From Muscardinus avellanarius (lineage: Eukaryota; Chordata; Mammalia; Rodentia; Gliridae), in assembly GCA_963383645.1 (NCBI GenBank), contig OY726572.1:24621292-24685291 (forward strand): 64,000 nucleotides of DNA. The letters run 5' to 3'. This document shows, piece after piece, positions 1 through 12,339 of this stretch. The notes under the pieces are model-generated. The model was not told where the DNA came from, searched no databases, and saw only the letters and a list, made by a program, of their open reading frames with translations. Both the position numbers and the translations under genes were made by a program. Numbering within the stretch: the stretch's first letter is position 1; every line of letters begins with the position of its first letter.

Positions 1-3000
1 ACATCAAATCACTGAGATCCATGTCTGCACATTTATTTGGCATGAATTCTGACACCCTATGGGGTGGGTGAGTAAACCATTACTAGAAAGTCTGAACACA
101 TTTCGGGTGGCCGTGGGTGGCAGCTCTCGGAGCTGAGGGGAGGGCCCAGGAAGATGTTTAGATCCTCGAGGGCCACAGCTCCCTGCCTACACTTCATGCA
201 GGGGACCCCAAGTCTCCAGCCTGCGGGACCGGAGTATCTACAGTCTGGTACAATGGAGGCAGTAACCAGTTGGAGGAGCCTGCTCTTTTGTGGCTCTAGG
301 ACTCTAGGAAGCCAGATGGTTGGGAATGCATCTCTGACTGGGTCTTCTACACAGTGTCTGCACTGGCCTGGGCTCCGTACAGAGAAGGGTCCTGGGTATT
401 TGCCTCTGGGCTCTCAAGCTGCAGAAACCTGAGGAGCACTGGAATTCTGCTTAACTCCCCTTAGCACAGTACCTGGTACTTCCACAGTCTTAGTGAGACA
501 TAATGGTTCCTTGGTTTTCACTAAACCTGTCCCCAAGATCTGGTGAGGGTCTCTTTCCCTAGAGCTCTTTAGATCCCTCTCTGGCCAGCACGTGTCCCCG
601 TCTGGCTGCCCTTGGCACTCTGCTATTACTGGCCATCAGGTATGCCTGCCTCTGACATCCATCTCCCACCAGGTGGCTTCAGGCTGTCCTCAGGGAGGCG
701 ATGGAGGCCATTCTTAGCCAGAGGTGCAGTCACCCAGCCCTCCTGTCTTCCACGCTCTCCTGCTCTTCTTTGATCCATGGAGCAGTGAGCTTGTCCATCT
801 TACCTTCACCTCCCAGGGCAGGAGGGAATGATCTGCGGCAGGTGGAGGGACAGCAACAGGCTGGGCTTCCTTGCCTCTGCCTGTTATTTGTTTCTTGATG
901 CCCCAGAGCCTTGGCCTAGCTCTGCTCAGAAGAGAGGACTGTAGGACTCGGGACTGGGGCTCCCCTAGAACAGGTCTCTCGGTCCCTCTTGTCTCCAAGG
1001 CCCACCCACAGCCTGCTGCTTTCTCCCCCCCCCCTTTTTTTTAATCAGAATCAGCAGCTCCTAAGAACAGACTCTCGGTGATCACTAAAGTCAGGCAGCA
1101 GTTCAAAACTCTGCTCACGCACCCTACACGGAGCTGTCTTTATGACCCTCCTGAGCCTGGCTCTGCTGTGCTGTGTCCACAGGTGTAGGATGCAGTTGTT
1201 GACCTAGGGATGGGTTTAGCTCCCTTGTTCCCAGGTTAGGCCCATAGGATGGTTCCTGCCCAGCATCCTGCCCCTGTACCCCGCAAGCCCCTGTCATGGG
1301 ACCACTCTGGACATAATTTACAAGCTATGACTTTGCCCTCCTCATCCCTCATCTCATTGGTTACCCCTGGCCGTTGTATCCCACACATCCTCCAGAGTTT
1401 GGAAAGCCTCGCTGAACGGCTGCACACAAGTCCCATGGTCACCAGGAAACCATCTTTCACAACATCAGACTTTTAAAAAGCCTCAGTTGTCCCTGGAGAG
1501 ACATAAAGCTAAAATTCCAAAACACTTGGCAGGAGACAGCCAGCCACAGACACGCCATGTTACTGGAATTGCGGCAGGTTTTCTCTTTCTATCCCTACTC
1601 TGTCCGCCTCTCTCCTGAGTCTAAATCGTAGTATATACGTGATACACGGCAGGCAGTCGGGCCACTGGGGTCCTCCGAGTGGCCCTGGGCCTGGGTCTGC
1701 AGCTGCCTCTTCCTGAGCCACTACCTACTGATCTGCTTCTCGGAACCATCTGGCACCTTCCCTCCTGTGCTCAAAGCTGGGACACAAAGGTCACATTCGC
1801 TGTTGTTGAAGGTCCTTGCATCGGAGCCTGCAGTGGGCTGGAGTTATTCCCAGGGGAGACGTCTCTCTCTCCCCCTCGGCTCTCCGGCACAACAGTGCAT
1901 CTGTGCATAGCTGGGGAGAGAACAAGCTCCCTTCACTCCCCAGCCAGTGTGCAGGGTGCGTACAACCGGCCCCTTCTCAAAGGGGCTGTGTTGGGCCAAC
2001 ACCTCCCTCCCCTAGTGGCTGTGTGTTGGTCACACCGCAGAACCAGAGACTGTGTCTTAGACTGCTTTTGTTCCTCTGGTACTGGGCGCAGTGTCCTACA
2101 AATAGTCGCTTAATGAGCACCGGATGATTGATTGGGCCCGTCCTCTCCCTCTCCTGCAGAGAACGATGCCTGTATCTTGGCAATCCCAGGCCGCAGTTTT
2201 GTATGGGGTCAGCATTTTCTCCCCATCGACCCAGTCTCCCACATTGGATAGAAAGGAGGATTGTGCTGTGAGGAAAAGGGATGAGTTTGGGTGGCGAATC
2301 TTGTGACTGAAGCCAAGAGCTATTCCTGGGTGTCTAGCAAATGTCCTGAAATGATCTTTCAGGCCTGAGTCCTGCAATAAGCCCTGGGGGATATGAAGAC
2401 AGGCCCTCATTCACAGGTGGGACTCGCTGGGGCGTCCTTACTTTTCAGCCTGGTCACCACAGCCTGCCTTTGCCTGCCTCTCACCAAGCCACCCGCCCTT
2501 CCCACCTCGGGAAGGGTTCCAGATCAGCAAACCAGATCCTGTTCCTACTATATCACGCCTAGGTATGGAGAGGGCCCCATCACAAAAATCCATCTTGAGA
2601 ACAATTTAAATTTGCCCGAAGTTTCCTTAAAATGTTATCAGGCTAGCCTTGTGACCCCAGGGGACATTTGTGGGCTTCTTTAGCCCCTTCCCCAGGAGAC
2701 TGAGTTGCCTTGCACTGTGGGCGGCTCATTTTAGATAAACTGCACAGAAAAGGCCCCATAGCCCTTAACTGAAGCTGTGTCAAATGCTTGCTTCTTAGCT
2801 AGGAATTTTATTGAAGCCGATGGGAAGGAAAGTTCTAGATCTTTCATATAAAGTAGAATGGATCCAAGCAAAGAAATAATCATAAACTTCATTCCAGAGA
2901 TGTTTGGTCTCTAGGCTTGAGTTTCTCCTAACTTGATTGTGGGAGGTTTCCAGACAGAATCTTGAATATACCTTGCATTCATCTTCTGCCTTTATTTTGT

Positions 3001-3017
3001 GTTGCTGCGTGTGTATG
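1..3017. other. Intronic unique sequence, little recognised
   Basis: GC-moderate unique DNA. The only repeat-like piece I noted is a possible L2/MIR 3' end around 2060-2135 (GCAGTGTCCTACAAATAGTCG followed by GCTTAATGAGCACC). Short C and T runs lie at 1026-1042. No splice-flanked conserved frame was recognised. Confidence 0.6.
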
Positions 3018-3086
3018 AGGGGTACTGGGCTCCAACCCCAGGCCTTGCACATGCTAGGCAAGTTCTGTACCATCAAGCCCCTGCCT
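3018..3086 (-). mobile_element. ID-type SINE (tRNA-Ala-like), minus strand
   Basis: GGTACTGGGCTCCAACCCC, then CCTTGCACATGCTAGGCAAG and a degraded box-A complement, is the reverse complement of a rodent ID element. The tail is lost. Confidence 0.75.
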
Positions 3087-3238
3087 TTACTTTGGAGAGC
3101 TTAAGAAACTTGTCCCACGTGGTCCCTATGGATGGAGCGGGAGAACCTGGGACTCCCTCCCCCAACCCCACACTCACTCACACACACAACTGAATGGCGG
3201 ACGGATGGCAGAATGATACTGTAGTAGTGATTGTTTTA

Positions 3239-3329
3239 TTTTATTTATTTATTTATTTATTTATTTATTTTTGGTGGTACTGGGGGTGGAACCCAGAGGC
3301 TTTCTACCTCCAGGCTATACTCCCAGACC

Positions 3330-3411
<82 letters not shown>

Positions 3412-3539
3412 TTGAAACAGGGTCTCACTAAGTTGCTGAAAGCCTCACTAAGTAGCTGAGGCTGGCTTCGAACCTGTGCGATCCTCCTGTCTCAGCCTCC
3501 CAAGCACGGGGATTACAAGCGTGCGCCACCACGCCCGGC
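3239..3539 (-). mobile_element. B1-dID SINE, minus strand, with expanded repeats
   Basis: A full dimer in reverse: ID arm at about 3272-3330, B1 arm at about 3413-3539 ending CACGCCCGGC. A 16-base target duplication, AGTAGTGATTGTTTTA, flanks it at 3223-3238 and 3540-3555. The tail is an (ATTT) run (3236-3270). The linker between the arms has become a (TA)n(TG)n(TA)n microsatellite. Confidence 0.93.
3331..3410. repeat. (TA)n(TG)n(TA)n microsatellite in SINE linker
   Basis: About 26 bases of TA, about 45 bases of TG, then a short TA run, sitting between the two arms of the SINE at 3239-3539. Such alternating purine-pyrimidine tracts are length-variable and can form Z-DNA. Confidence 0.95.
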
Positions 3540-3906
3540 AGTAGTGATTGTTTTAGATGAGAGTGTTGTAGTTACGGGAAATGTTTCCCTTCACTTTCCT
3601 TCTTAGTAATTTCATATTGTCATTGATAAAGTATGTATTTTATTATTTTTATGCTTTTCAAATTTTGGTGCCCATTATGAAATTTTCAGTTTCTTCTTTA
3701 AACATTTTGTTTTCCAGTTGCCATGGTCTCGCCCTGTGTAAATAACAGTGGTGAACACGCGAGCATCTTTTTGCCTTCTTTCCCAATGCGCTTGTACCTT
3801 GACGTAGCTCAAATCACACATCGTTGCGTTTTCTGCAAGTCTTATGTAACATCATCTGTCACCAGCGTCATGTCATTACAACTTGTCTTAAAAATACACC
3901 AAAGTT

Positions 3907-3997
3907 GGGCTGGGGGTGTAGTGCAGCAATAGAGCACTTGTCTAGCACATGTGAGGCCTGGGATTCAGTCCCAGTACTGCAAACAAAATAAAAAGCC
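3907..3997 (+). mobile_element. ID-type SINE, plus strand
   Basis: GGGCTGGGGGTGTAGTGCAG, then AGAGCACTTGTCTAGCACAT and CCCAGTACTGCAAAC, is a single ID element with a short A-rich tail, inserted near an old L1 piece. Confidence 0.85.
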
Positions 3998-4199
3998 CCC
4001 AAACCTTCATTTTTAATAACTGTATAAAGCTAAAAGATTGCTTTACTATTTTCTACTTTTTGTCATTATTTTTCTCTATTTATAAGATGATAAGTATACA
4101 ACATTATATATAAATAAGTATACAATGTTATATAAATCTTTGTGCATCGTTGATACTGTTTCCTTAAAACAACCTTAGGGGTACAACTTCTGAATCCAA

Positions 4200-4790
4200 A
4201 GGTAGCAGTGTGAGTTTGTAAACATTATCATCATAGAGATGATATCTATTCTTTGTAGAAATTTAGTAAAACACAGCAGTGCAAGGAGAAAAAAATACTC
4301 ATATTCCTATCACTGAAACATTTTGGTATGTTTACTTTCAGTATTTTTCTATGTACTTATATTTTTAAAATGAAATTGGGATAATAATGTATATGCCATA
4401 GCGGATCCTTTTTTTAATTTAATATCATGCTGTGACTATGTTCTTGCCATTTGGTTTTGTTTGCAATTTTTGTTATGTACCAGTTCTTATTACTAGATAC
4501 TTAGGTTGCAGTGTATTTTGTTCTTACAATGAACACTGTTCTGAACATCATTTTACATAAATCTCTGCACAGGTCTGATTCGTTTCCTTGGGATAAATTC
4601 CTGGAACTAGAATTACCAATTCAAAGAGATTTGACATCATTAAGCATCTTGATTATATATTACCTTAAAAACAGAAAATGCACATCAAAGGGTTTATCAA
4701 ATGTACTCTGCCTGCATTGAAAGCTCTAGCAAATAGCGTTTCTGGAGTGTAACATCTACAGCGTTGGGGTAATGGAGGAGCATTTCAGAA
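4200..4790 (-). mobile_element. Old L1 fragment (L1M type), minus strand
   Basis: The text matches the reverse complement of a mammalian L1 3' region: a TTGTAGAAATTTAG run, ATTTTGGTATGTTTACTTTC, then ATACTTAGGTTGCAGTG and TACATAAATCTCTGCACAGG with CTTGGGATAAATTCCTGGAA. It is heavily diverged and has no usable frame. Confidence 0.7.
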
Positions 4791-6940
4791 AGGTGTTTGG
4801 TTATTTTAGCATGTTTTTGAATACATCTTCTCGCGGTTTGTAGTTATTTTTAGCTTGCTGAGAACAACTGATGATGTTTAAGTAATGATTAGCTAGCACT
4901 GCAAAAACTAGAGATGATGTTCTTGACCCATAGTAGGTACACTGAAACACCCTTTGGATTACAAAGTATATGGCTCTCTTTTTTTTATTTTAATGACATG
5001 TTGGAGTACCATGTAACCCTGAAGAGACCAATGAAGTCACTTTAGCTTAACGACCCTTGGAGTTTGATCAGATGTACATTTAGTTCCATGAACCATCTTG
5101 TTGTTCCTGGGGTCTCAGACCTGGCTCATGGAAAGCTTGTCTCTGAGAAATAATGCTTCCCTAGAAGTAAGGATGGACTGGGATCTTAGAAGTAAGTAGA
5201 TCTAAATATGAAGGATGTCCTGCACCCAGCACCCAGGGGCCTTCTTACCTGACAAGTCTGCCAGGCTCCGGATGCACTGCAGCAGGTAAACAGCCCAAGC
5301 AAGTATTTGCATAGGGTCTGCACACTCCTGGTGCTCTACAAAGTAGATTTAGGTAGTAAACAGACAACTCTAAACATGTTAGTTCTTTTTATGGTTAATA
5401 CCTATGACATATAAGATTATTTTCCACTTATGCAATGATAAGAGTTTAATTTTTAAGCAAATAAGGCTTTAAACAAGCAAGTAAAAAAAAAAAAATAGTA
5501 CATATGTAAGAGAAATGACCAAGGTGGTGCTGTGAGCCCGGCAACCAGACTCACACAAGTGGGAAATCCCATAGCAAGGTTCTTTTAGGGGACATCTCTG
5601 TTGTTACCTTGAAGGTATTTGTTTTCTTCAAAAGTGAAACGTGTCCTCTTAGAAATAGATGCATCCAAAAATCAGCTAATACTAAATTACTCTTTCTGTA
5701 TTTCTCTTGTCATTTGCACCCTTGGATGTGGCCGTGGAAGTATTAGGATCCTTCCTGGCTATTTCACTTGGCACTTTAATATTGGAGGTTTTCATGCCAA
5801 ATTACTTCTTGGTAATATGTCCGTGTATACACCACTTCACATTTTAACAACGTGTTAAAACAGGAAGACAGCTGCCCCCAGGGTTCACAGATAATTTCCA
5901 GAGGACATGACAGAAGGAGGGTTTTCAGGAAACCCATGTCTACATCTTTAGCTTCCTTCTGTGGCTTTTCTCAAATTGTAATTCCTGGAGATAGGTCTCA
6001 TCATATTCTTTTACTTATGTTTCTGTCAAGATTGTCCTTCTCCCTGTTTACCAGGAAAAGACCTGCCATTCACCCTCCTGTTTCTTTAAAGGTGCCTTCT
6101 CCAGGGTAGAAACTGTAGGGGCATCAAACAAATGGACCATTCAAAGTGTTGCTTATCCAGGTAGCCCCTTAAAGTCATACCCATCCTTCATGGTAAGAAT
6201 ACAACCCAATGAAAATGGACCTTTGTGTTTAATAATTAATTGTGATATATCCATCAATCAGATACTAATAGCTACAAAAAGCCAATCCAGAATATTTTTT
6301 ATTAACAAAATCTTAAGGTCACATGATGCTTTTAAAATGTCCACTTATATAGAAAATGTATATTTTTATTACAGAGATATATGAAAAACTAGTGATTAAA
6401 AACTTGAAAACATAAAAATTATATAAAGAAAAAAATTCAGTGGAGAAGTAGAATTGAAATACAGTTTCAAGCAGAGAAAGGGATATTATAAATTGACTTA
6501 AGAGCTTGTTCAAGAGTTTTTCAGTAGGTGATAGTTGATATCAAATTGCTACAATATTTATAAGCCATTGAAAAGTGTGGTATGTGTGTTTTGTTTCAAC
6601 GTATTAAATTTATATAGGATGCATAAACAGAGACACAGTTGTTCAAAATTCTTTTAGGGAGTATGCAAACAAAATGTTTGGGAACCCTGGGTATATACAC
6701 GTTTCGCAATCAGGACTAGGGCTCTGAAGCATCTCAGAGTGGGGGAGGCAGCTTTGGAGTGGATCAGGCATCTTGATAGGGGTAAGCTCTAGAGTCGCAG
6801 CACATTGGCTCACCCCTGGGTTCTTTGGACACTGCCAGAGACAGAGCTCAGCATCCTTCAGCTCAGAGGAACTGTGGACTAAAAGTCTGGATAACTGCTT
6901 TCTGATCTTGGCTTTGCTACCATCCATGCCATCTCAGTCC
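4791..6940. other. AT-rich intronic sequence, nothing recognised
   Basis: Unique-looking AT-rich DNA with a 13-A run at 5483-5495. Short open frames here (for instance 5619-5858 and 5852-6109) show no recognisable family, codon bias or splice context. An ID-like tail remnant (AGTACCACAAAACAAACAAA) lies at 6942-6980. Confidence 0.5.
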
Positions 6941-7057
6941 ATAGTACCACAAAACAAACAAATAAACAAACAAACAAAACACAAAGTTAACAAAAAGTGA
7001 GTTAATCTCATGTCACCTCTGTGGTCCTTGATTTCTCCGTCTATAAAAGAGAGTTAA

Positions 7058-7139
7058 GCCAGACATGGCGGCACACACTTGTAATCTCAGTGCTTGGGAG
7101 GCTGAGACAAGAGGATCGTGGTTCGCGACCAGCCTCAGC

Positions 7140-7173
<34 letters not shown>

Positions 7174-7483
7174 GGGTCTGGGGATGGAACCCAGGGACAT
7201 CTACCTCCGAGCTATAGCCCCTGCCCTATTTTTTATTCTTTATTTTGAAACCGGGTCTCACTGAGTTGCAGAGGGCCTCACTAATTAGCTGAGGCTGTCC
7301 ACGAACAGCGATCCTCCGGTCTCAGCCTCCTGAATGCTGGGATGACAAGCGTGCGCCAGTGAAGCCCTCTGCAACTTAGTGAGACCCTGTTTCAAAATAA
7401 AGAATAAAAAGTAGGGCTGGGGTGTAGCTCAGAGGTAGAATGCCCCTGGGTTCCATTCCTAGTATCACAAAAAACCAACAAAC
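7058..7483 (+). mobile_element. B1-dID SINE, plus strand, split by a second SINE
   Basis: The B1 arm lies at 7058-7143 and the remaining B1 end plus ID arm at 7359-7483. A perfect 13-base duplication, AAAAGAGAGTTAA, flanks the whole unit at 7045-7057 and 7499-7511. The interruption is a minus-strand SINE at 7144-7358. Confidence 0.9.
7144..7358 (-). mobile_element. B1-dID SINE nested in another, minus strand
   Basis: A poly(T) of about 29 bases, then the reverse ID arm (GCGGGTCTGGGGATGGAACC) and the reverse B1 arm ending GTGCGCCA. It interrupts the plus-strand SINE inside CAGCTACTTAGTGAGG with apparent loss of about two bases and no clear target duplication. Facing the outer copy, it creates a local inverted repeat. 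Confidence 0.9.
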
Positions 7484-7767
7484 AACCACAAAGTTAACAA
7501 AAGAGAGTTAATCTCTATGTCATTTTGTTTGTTAGAAAGTTGAATAACTCAGTGAAATCCTTCATATTGCTATTAGATCTTCACATTGGATTAAACAAAA
7601 CCAAAACTAAAACTCTGCTCTTTCTTATATCAGCCTTTTAGATAGTAGAAGGTACCTGTAATGTTTCCCCTCAGCTCTTCTCCAGATTTGGAAACAACAT
7701 ATTTTGTCTTTCAACCTTGACTTACACAATCATCTTCCTAAGAGTACTTTTTCCTCTAGACCAACAC

Positions 7768-9392
7768 TTCTCAAACTTTTGGACTCAGTTACTTTTATAC
7801 TCTTAAAAATAATTTATTATTTACCAAAGAGCTTTTATTATTATTTACCAAAGGTCACATGATGTTTTATTTATGTAGATTGTGTCTTGATATTTACTGT
7901 TTGAGAACTTGAGACAGAAATTTTCAAGTTTTCCTTATTAATTCATTTAGAATAACAATGAAACCATTATGTTAATGTAAATAACAATTTTTCATGCAAA
8001 CAACTATTTTCCAAAACGGAACATGTTTAGTGAGAAAAGAGGCCTCCTATTTTACATTTCTGCAGATCTCTTTAGTGCCAGGTGTAACAAAATGTAGCCA
8101 GATTTTCATATGTGCTTCCTAGGAGTCAATCCGTAGCAATAAGTGTTGATTGAAGCCAATGAAAATATGGCCTATGCAGATATATAATGAAGAAATACAT
8201 CCTTTTCATATTTTTATACTTCCCCATAACCTAAAAAATGCTAGTTATTTTAAAAAATATTATGTGGTATCTGAAACCATGTCAGTGAAATTTTTATATT
8301 CTTCCATCAAAATTTATTTGTCTATTTTGCATTTGAAGCGAGCATTTGGTTTTACACCGATTCTCTGTAAAATGTAGATTTACTGAGTTATGTTATGTGG
8401 TTCTTCCAAATGTTGACACATTTCATTATGCTGTGTGAAAATACCACATTAGTTAATGTCTACACTGGTCCCATCAGAAAGCCTCCAAGCATTAAAAAGC
8501 TGTCAAGTTCATGGGGGCTGGTAAGAGTTTTCAAAAATTCTGCTGGGTGTGGTGGCACACGCTTGTAATCCCAGCATTCGGGAGGCTGAGACCTGGAGGA
8601 TCGTGGTTCGCGGACAGCCTCAGCTACTTAGTGAGGCCCTCCGCAACTCAGTGAGATCCGGTTTCAAAATAAAGAATAAAAAATAGGGCAGGGGATGTAG
8701 CTCAGAGGTAGAATGCCCCTGGGTTCCATCTCCAGACCCGCAAAAATAAAAAATAAAAAGAAACAAAAATCCAAATTTTCACTTGAAAACTCTGTTTTTA
8801 CTGTTGGTAATAAATATCATCATTTTCCTCAAAGTGACAGGATCATTTTGTTCATTTTTAAGGAAAAAAAATCTACCCAGTATCCAAATTGAAATAACTA
8901 TAGTTTTTTGGTCAGCCTGGCTAGTTCAGCTGGTAACTTAATTGTACAAATGCTTTTCCCTGAGATGACTGATGTACTTTGGTAAGAAAAAGAAGTGCTT
9001 TATTTTTATTTTCTGTTTCACCACCCCAAATATTAAAATGACATGTATTTAAGAGTCAATATGTAATAAAAGTTAATTTTTACTGTTTTGTTAAGAACAT
9101 TAACAATTTTTGTTTCATTTTGCTTTGTTTTAAATTAGGCTTTGGTTTTGGTTTTAATTGTGTGAGGTGATAAATAATGTAATGATAAAAAATACAATTT
9201 GCAGTCACTGCATTAATTCTTGCAAAGATGCCAGCAGTTTCACTCACTATTGCTTTTTTATAGCATTAGTGCAACTTTCAACCCCATGAAAAAGGTCAAT
9301 GGCATCTGAGTATTATTCTGAAAATATTTAAACCCCATGTACACTCTGTCCCTGAAAGTGTCTTGGGATTTGAGCTTTGAGAACTGCTTTTC
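7768..9392. mobile_element. hAT-type DNA transposon relic, interrupted by a SINE
   Basis: It starts ACACTTCTCAAACTTTTGG and ends GAGCTTTGAGAACTGCTTTT, giving matching inverted ends of the mammalian hAT (Charlie-like) kind. Internal text such as CCAAAGAGCTTTTATTATT and GCAGATCTCTTTAGTG matches a common nonautonomous family. There is no transposase frame. A plus-strand SINE sits at 8542-8763. Confidence 0.65.
8542..8763 (+). mobile_element. B1-dID SINE, plus strand
   Basis: Full dimer, GCTGGGTGTGGTGGCACACG through ATCTCCAGACCCGC, with an A-rich tail. A short duplication CAAAAAT(T/C)C flanks it (about 8532-8540 and 8764-8772). It is inserted in the hAT relic. Confidence 0.93.
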
Positions 9393-11245
9393 TACCCTGA
9401 ATAGAATATTTCTGATGAGACATTGTAGAATTGTCAGATAATGAAATAGGTATATCCCTAGAAGTTTAGCCCTGTTTACTTAGTTGTCAGCATCAGTAGT
9501 ACAGTTGTGGTCAAATAAACATCCATGTGTCTTTTAAAGGAGTTGCTATCAGGCAGTTTTTGTTTAAGAGAGAAAAATAATTTTTTTAAACTGAATGGAA
9601 GATGGGTATTTAGCCGATGACCTTATTCTGGGGCCAAGGTGAGTTGGCCTGACATGTACTATAGAAGTGGTAGTGACTGAGAGCCATGCCAAAACACGAG
9701 GCAGGCAAAGAAGTCCTCAGACACTTGAAAGAGTTGTTCAGATGCCAGGGGAAGTTTGGAAGCCTTGTGGTAGGGGATAGGAAAAGAACTCCGGACAAAG
9801 ATGGGGACACTATGAGACTAACTAAACATTCAAGATTTTTAATCTCCAGAACAAAGAATGAGAGCATAGTTTGAATCTAAGCTGGATCAATCTGGGCTTT
9901 CTGAGAGACAGGCAATGCCGTTATGAAACGTTTGGGTCATTCCAGTGGAAGAAGATAGAGAAAGGGATATGGAAGACTGGAGGGCCTGACTTCTTTAAAG
10001 AGGACAATGATGATATGGTCAATAAGATACAGGTATTTGAAGCCATCTATGCCAGAGCCTTTGAGAAAATTCTCCAACATTCCAAAAGTTTCACCAGTTC
10101 TCTGGGCCTAGCATTCTCAAGTAGCAATTAGTGCTAATTAATTGGAATTTGGAATTCCTGACTTGCAGGTTGGGTGTGTGTTTGAGAGATGTTTATGAAA
10201 GATGGTGTTTATCCCAAGGATTTCCTTTTCTTTCAAGTTTAAAGGCTAGAGACTTAAGCATCTTTGATCCAAAGGAAGGAGGTTCTGCAGTTGTTTTAAA
10301 GCCCCAAACTTTGTTCAAGTGCCCTATAAGATTAGAGGCACCAGAAGAGCAGGATAGGATGAAGTGGATATTCCATATCCCCGGTCCACGGGAGAATTAT
10401 AGGCAGGTGAGAGTCTCAACAGATGGAATTTGAGCTGCTTAGCCTCTGAGCAGGGCTGGAGAAGGGTCTTCCCTCCCTGAGTCCCCTCAGGACCCACTCT
10501 GCTCCTGTGCTACCATTCTTTCTGTTCCTATGAGTCTTGATTCACTTTGAAAAGTCAGCAGGATGCAAATAATACTAATAATATAATGCTAATAAAATCG
10601 CAGGAGTCTAGTATCGCGAAGACCTCATTTCTTGCCTTCACATATTGTTAGAGGGCAAAGTGCAGAGTGCATTGTTCATTTGAATTAGCTGCTGCTCATT
10701 CATTCCACCTTGGCAGAGCAGGATGCTGGGAGAGATCTGCCCATTGTTACAAACCAGCCTCTGCTAGAAAGGAATAAACACACCAGGCCAACTCATTGTT
10801 GTTCCCCCAGAAAACAATTAGAAACCCAGACTTTGGAAAGCTGGGGATCTGGGGAAATCTGACTTAGCCGGGTTCAGGCCCCAGGAGAGGGCAAGAGAGG
10901 AGGTACAGGGCAGGAAGGCTTCTGGCTGCAGGGCCTGGACAAAGCAGTTGTTTCAATTCCAGTTGGCCTAATCCACGCCCCAGGGAAACAGAGGCTCTGC
11001 AAAGGAAGCAATGAAGTCACAGCCATTTCTCCAAAGAACCTGGCTGGGGTTTGCTAGCAGGAGCCCCGGGTGCTGTGCCTTTGCTCCTGTCCCAAGCTAT
11101 AGTTGTTGGTGTTCTGGAACCTCGCTCTAAACACTCCTTGGGGCCCCCAGCTTTACCTAATAAGAACCAGCACTAGGAATTTAGAGTTTTCAGAGAACAT
11201 TCACACATACCTATATTTGATTCTCTCCAAAGCCGTATTAAGATC
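9393..11245. other. Intronic unique sequence
   Basis: Apart from the candidate enhancer at 10620-11060 I recognise no repeat or exon. Frames at 9871-10131 and 10131-10433 abut but show no known domain and no convincing splice sites. Confidence 0.5.
10620..11060. promoter_or_regulatory. Candidate intronic enhancer with SOX/TCF-like motifs
   Basis: This repeat-free block holds CATTGTT at 10670, 10742 and 10794, ATTGTT near 10643, AACAAT at 10813 and ACAAAG near 10939. These are SOX-type or TCF-like cores in both orientations. A CAAAGG and an ATGAAGTCAC follow near 11000. Motif cores this short occur by chance; only clustering and the lack of repeats support the call. Confidence 0.3.
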
Positions 11246-11249
11246 AGAC

Positions 11250-11462
11250 TTAGCATTAATCCTCATTTATAGAGGAGGCGAGTCGGGGAATGGGCTGGTT
11301 GTCTGTGCCCAGCATCAGCAGGCATCAAGTAACCCCCTAACAATGCTGCAGATTAGAAACGGCTTCCTTACTTCCCTCAGGAGGCAACTGAGCCTGGGAG
11401 TGGTTGACAGGACTTGACCAAGGTCACAGAGATAATGGGGGGGGGGTAAAAGCCAGATCTTT
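11250..11462 (-). mobile_element. MIR fragments, minus strand
   Basis: CCTCATTTATAGAGGAGGCGAG and, further on, GAGGCAACTGAGCCTGGGAG with GACCAAGGTCACAGAGATAA are the reverse complement of the MIR core. This may be two overlapping or decayed copies. A G8 run interrupts it at about 11438. Confidence 0.55.
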
Positions 11463-12338
11463 CAGGCTCCTGGTCTGCCTGTGGGCGTGTGACTTTCCAT
11501 AGCAGGCTTGGACTTGATTCTTTGTTCCTGTCTGCAACTAGAGAGGGTAGAGGCTTACTGTGATTTTGTACACAGTGCCCTGGGGAACTAACCTGGCAAT
11601 TTCTCTCAGGCCCTCTCCGCCTTGCCTCCCCTCTAGCCCTCCCCATCCATCCCCAGCACTCCTTTCCTCTGTCCCTCCCCAGCAAAGAGGAGCAGGGCGT
11701 GCATGCGCCAAGGGCTCAGCTTGCAGAGCTGGTAATTAGCCCTTTGTGTCCAGTTAACCACCTTTCATCTCTTCCACCTGCTGGTGTCTGCTTTCCCTGT
11801 TAGCATCTCACAGCTCTTTGCCCAGCCCTCCACCCCCTTCGTGGCCAGCTCAGGTCATTTGTCAGAATTGATGGCTGAGGGACACACACAGGGGAGGGCG
11901 GCTCCTACCCACCAGGATTGGTCACATTTTCCACGCTGGGTGCCAGGCATCTCTCTCTTCTCCCCACCCCGGAGGCAGCCAGGTTTAGGTCACCTGGCTC
12001 AAAGGCAGACAGTCGATAGCTCGGTCTCCAAATTTGGGGCCTTTGGAACCTGGGTTGGTATTGCCTTTCAGTTCCTCTCTGTGTGAAATGGGAGCTGGCT
12101 CGCCAGCAACTTCCATGCCCGAGCAAAAAGCCTGTGGATGGGCCCCTCGTCCGCAGACGCCTGCCCCAGCCCCACAGCCCTCTGCACAGGAGCCACCCTG
12201 TTGCCCAGCCAGCCAGACTTCCCGAGCCTTTCTGGATAGTCCTGCTCTCGTTAACCTCTTCCATAATCATGTATCCCTAGCCCCAGGTAGCCATTGAAAT
12301 GTTCAGTAAATTTATGTTATATTTGCTTAAGCCAGATA
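11463..12338. other. GC-rich intronic sequence, nothing recognised
   Basis: Unique GC-rich DNA. Several overlapping open frames on both strands (for instance 11905-12270 minus) reflect composition and show no family. Confidence 0.5.
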
Positions 12339-12339
12339 T

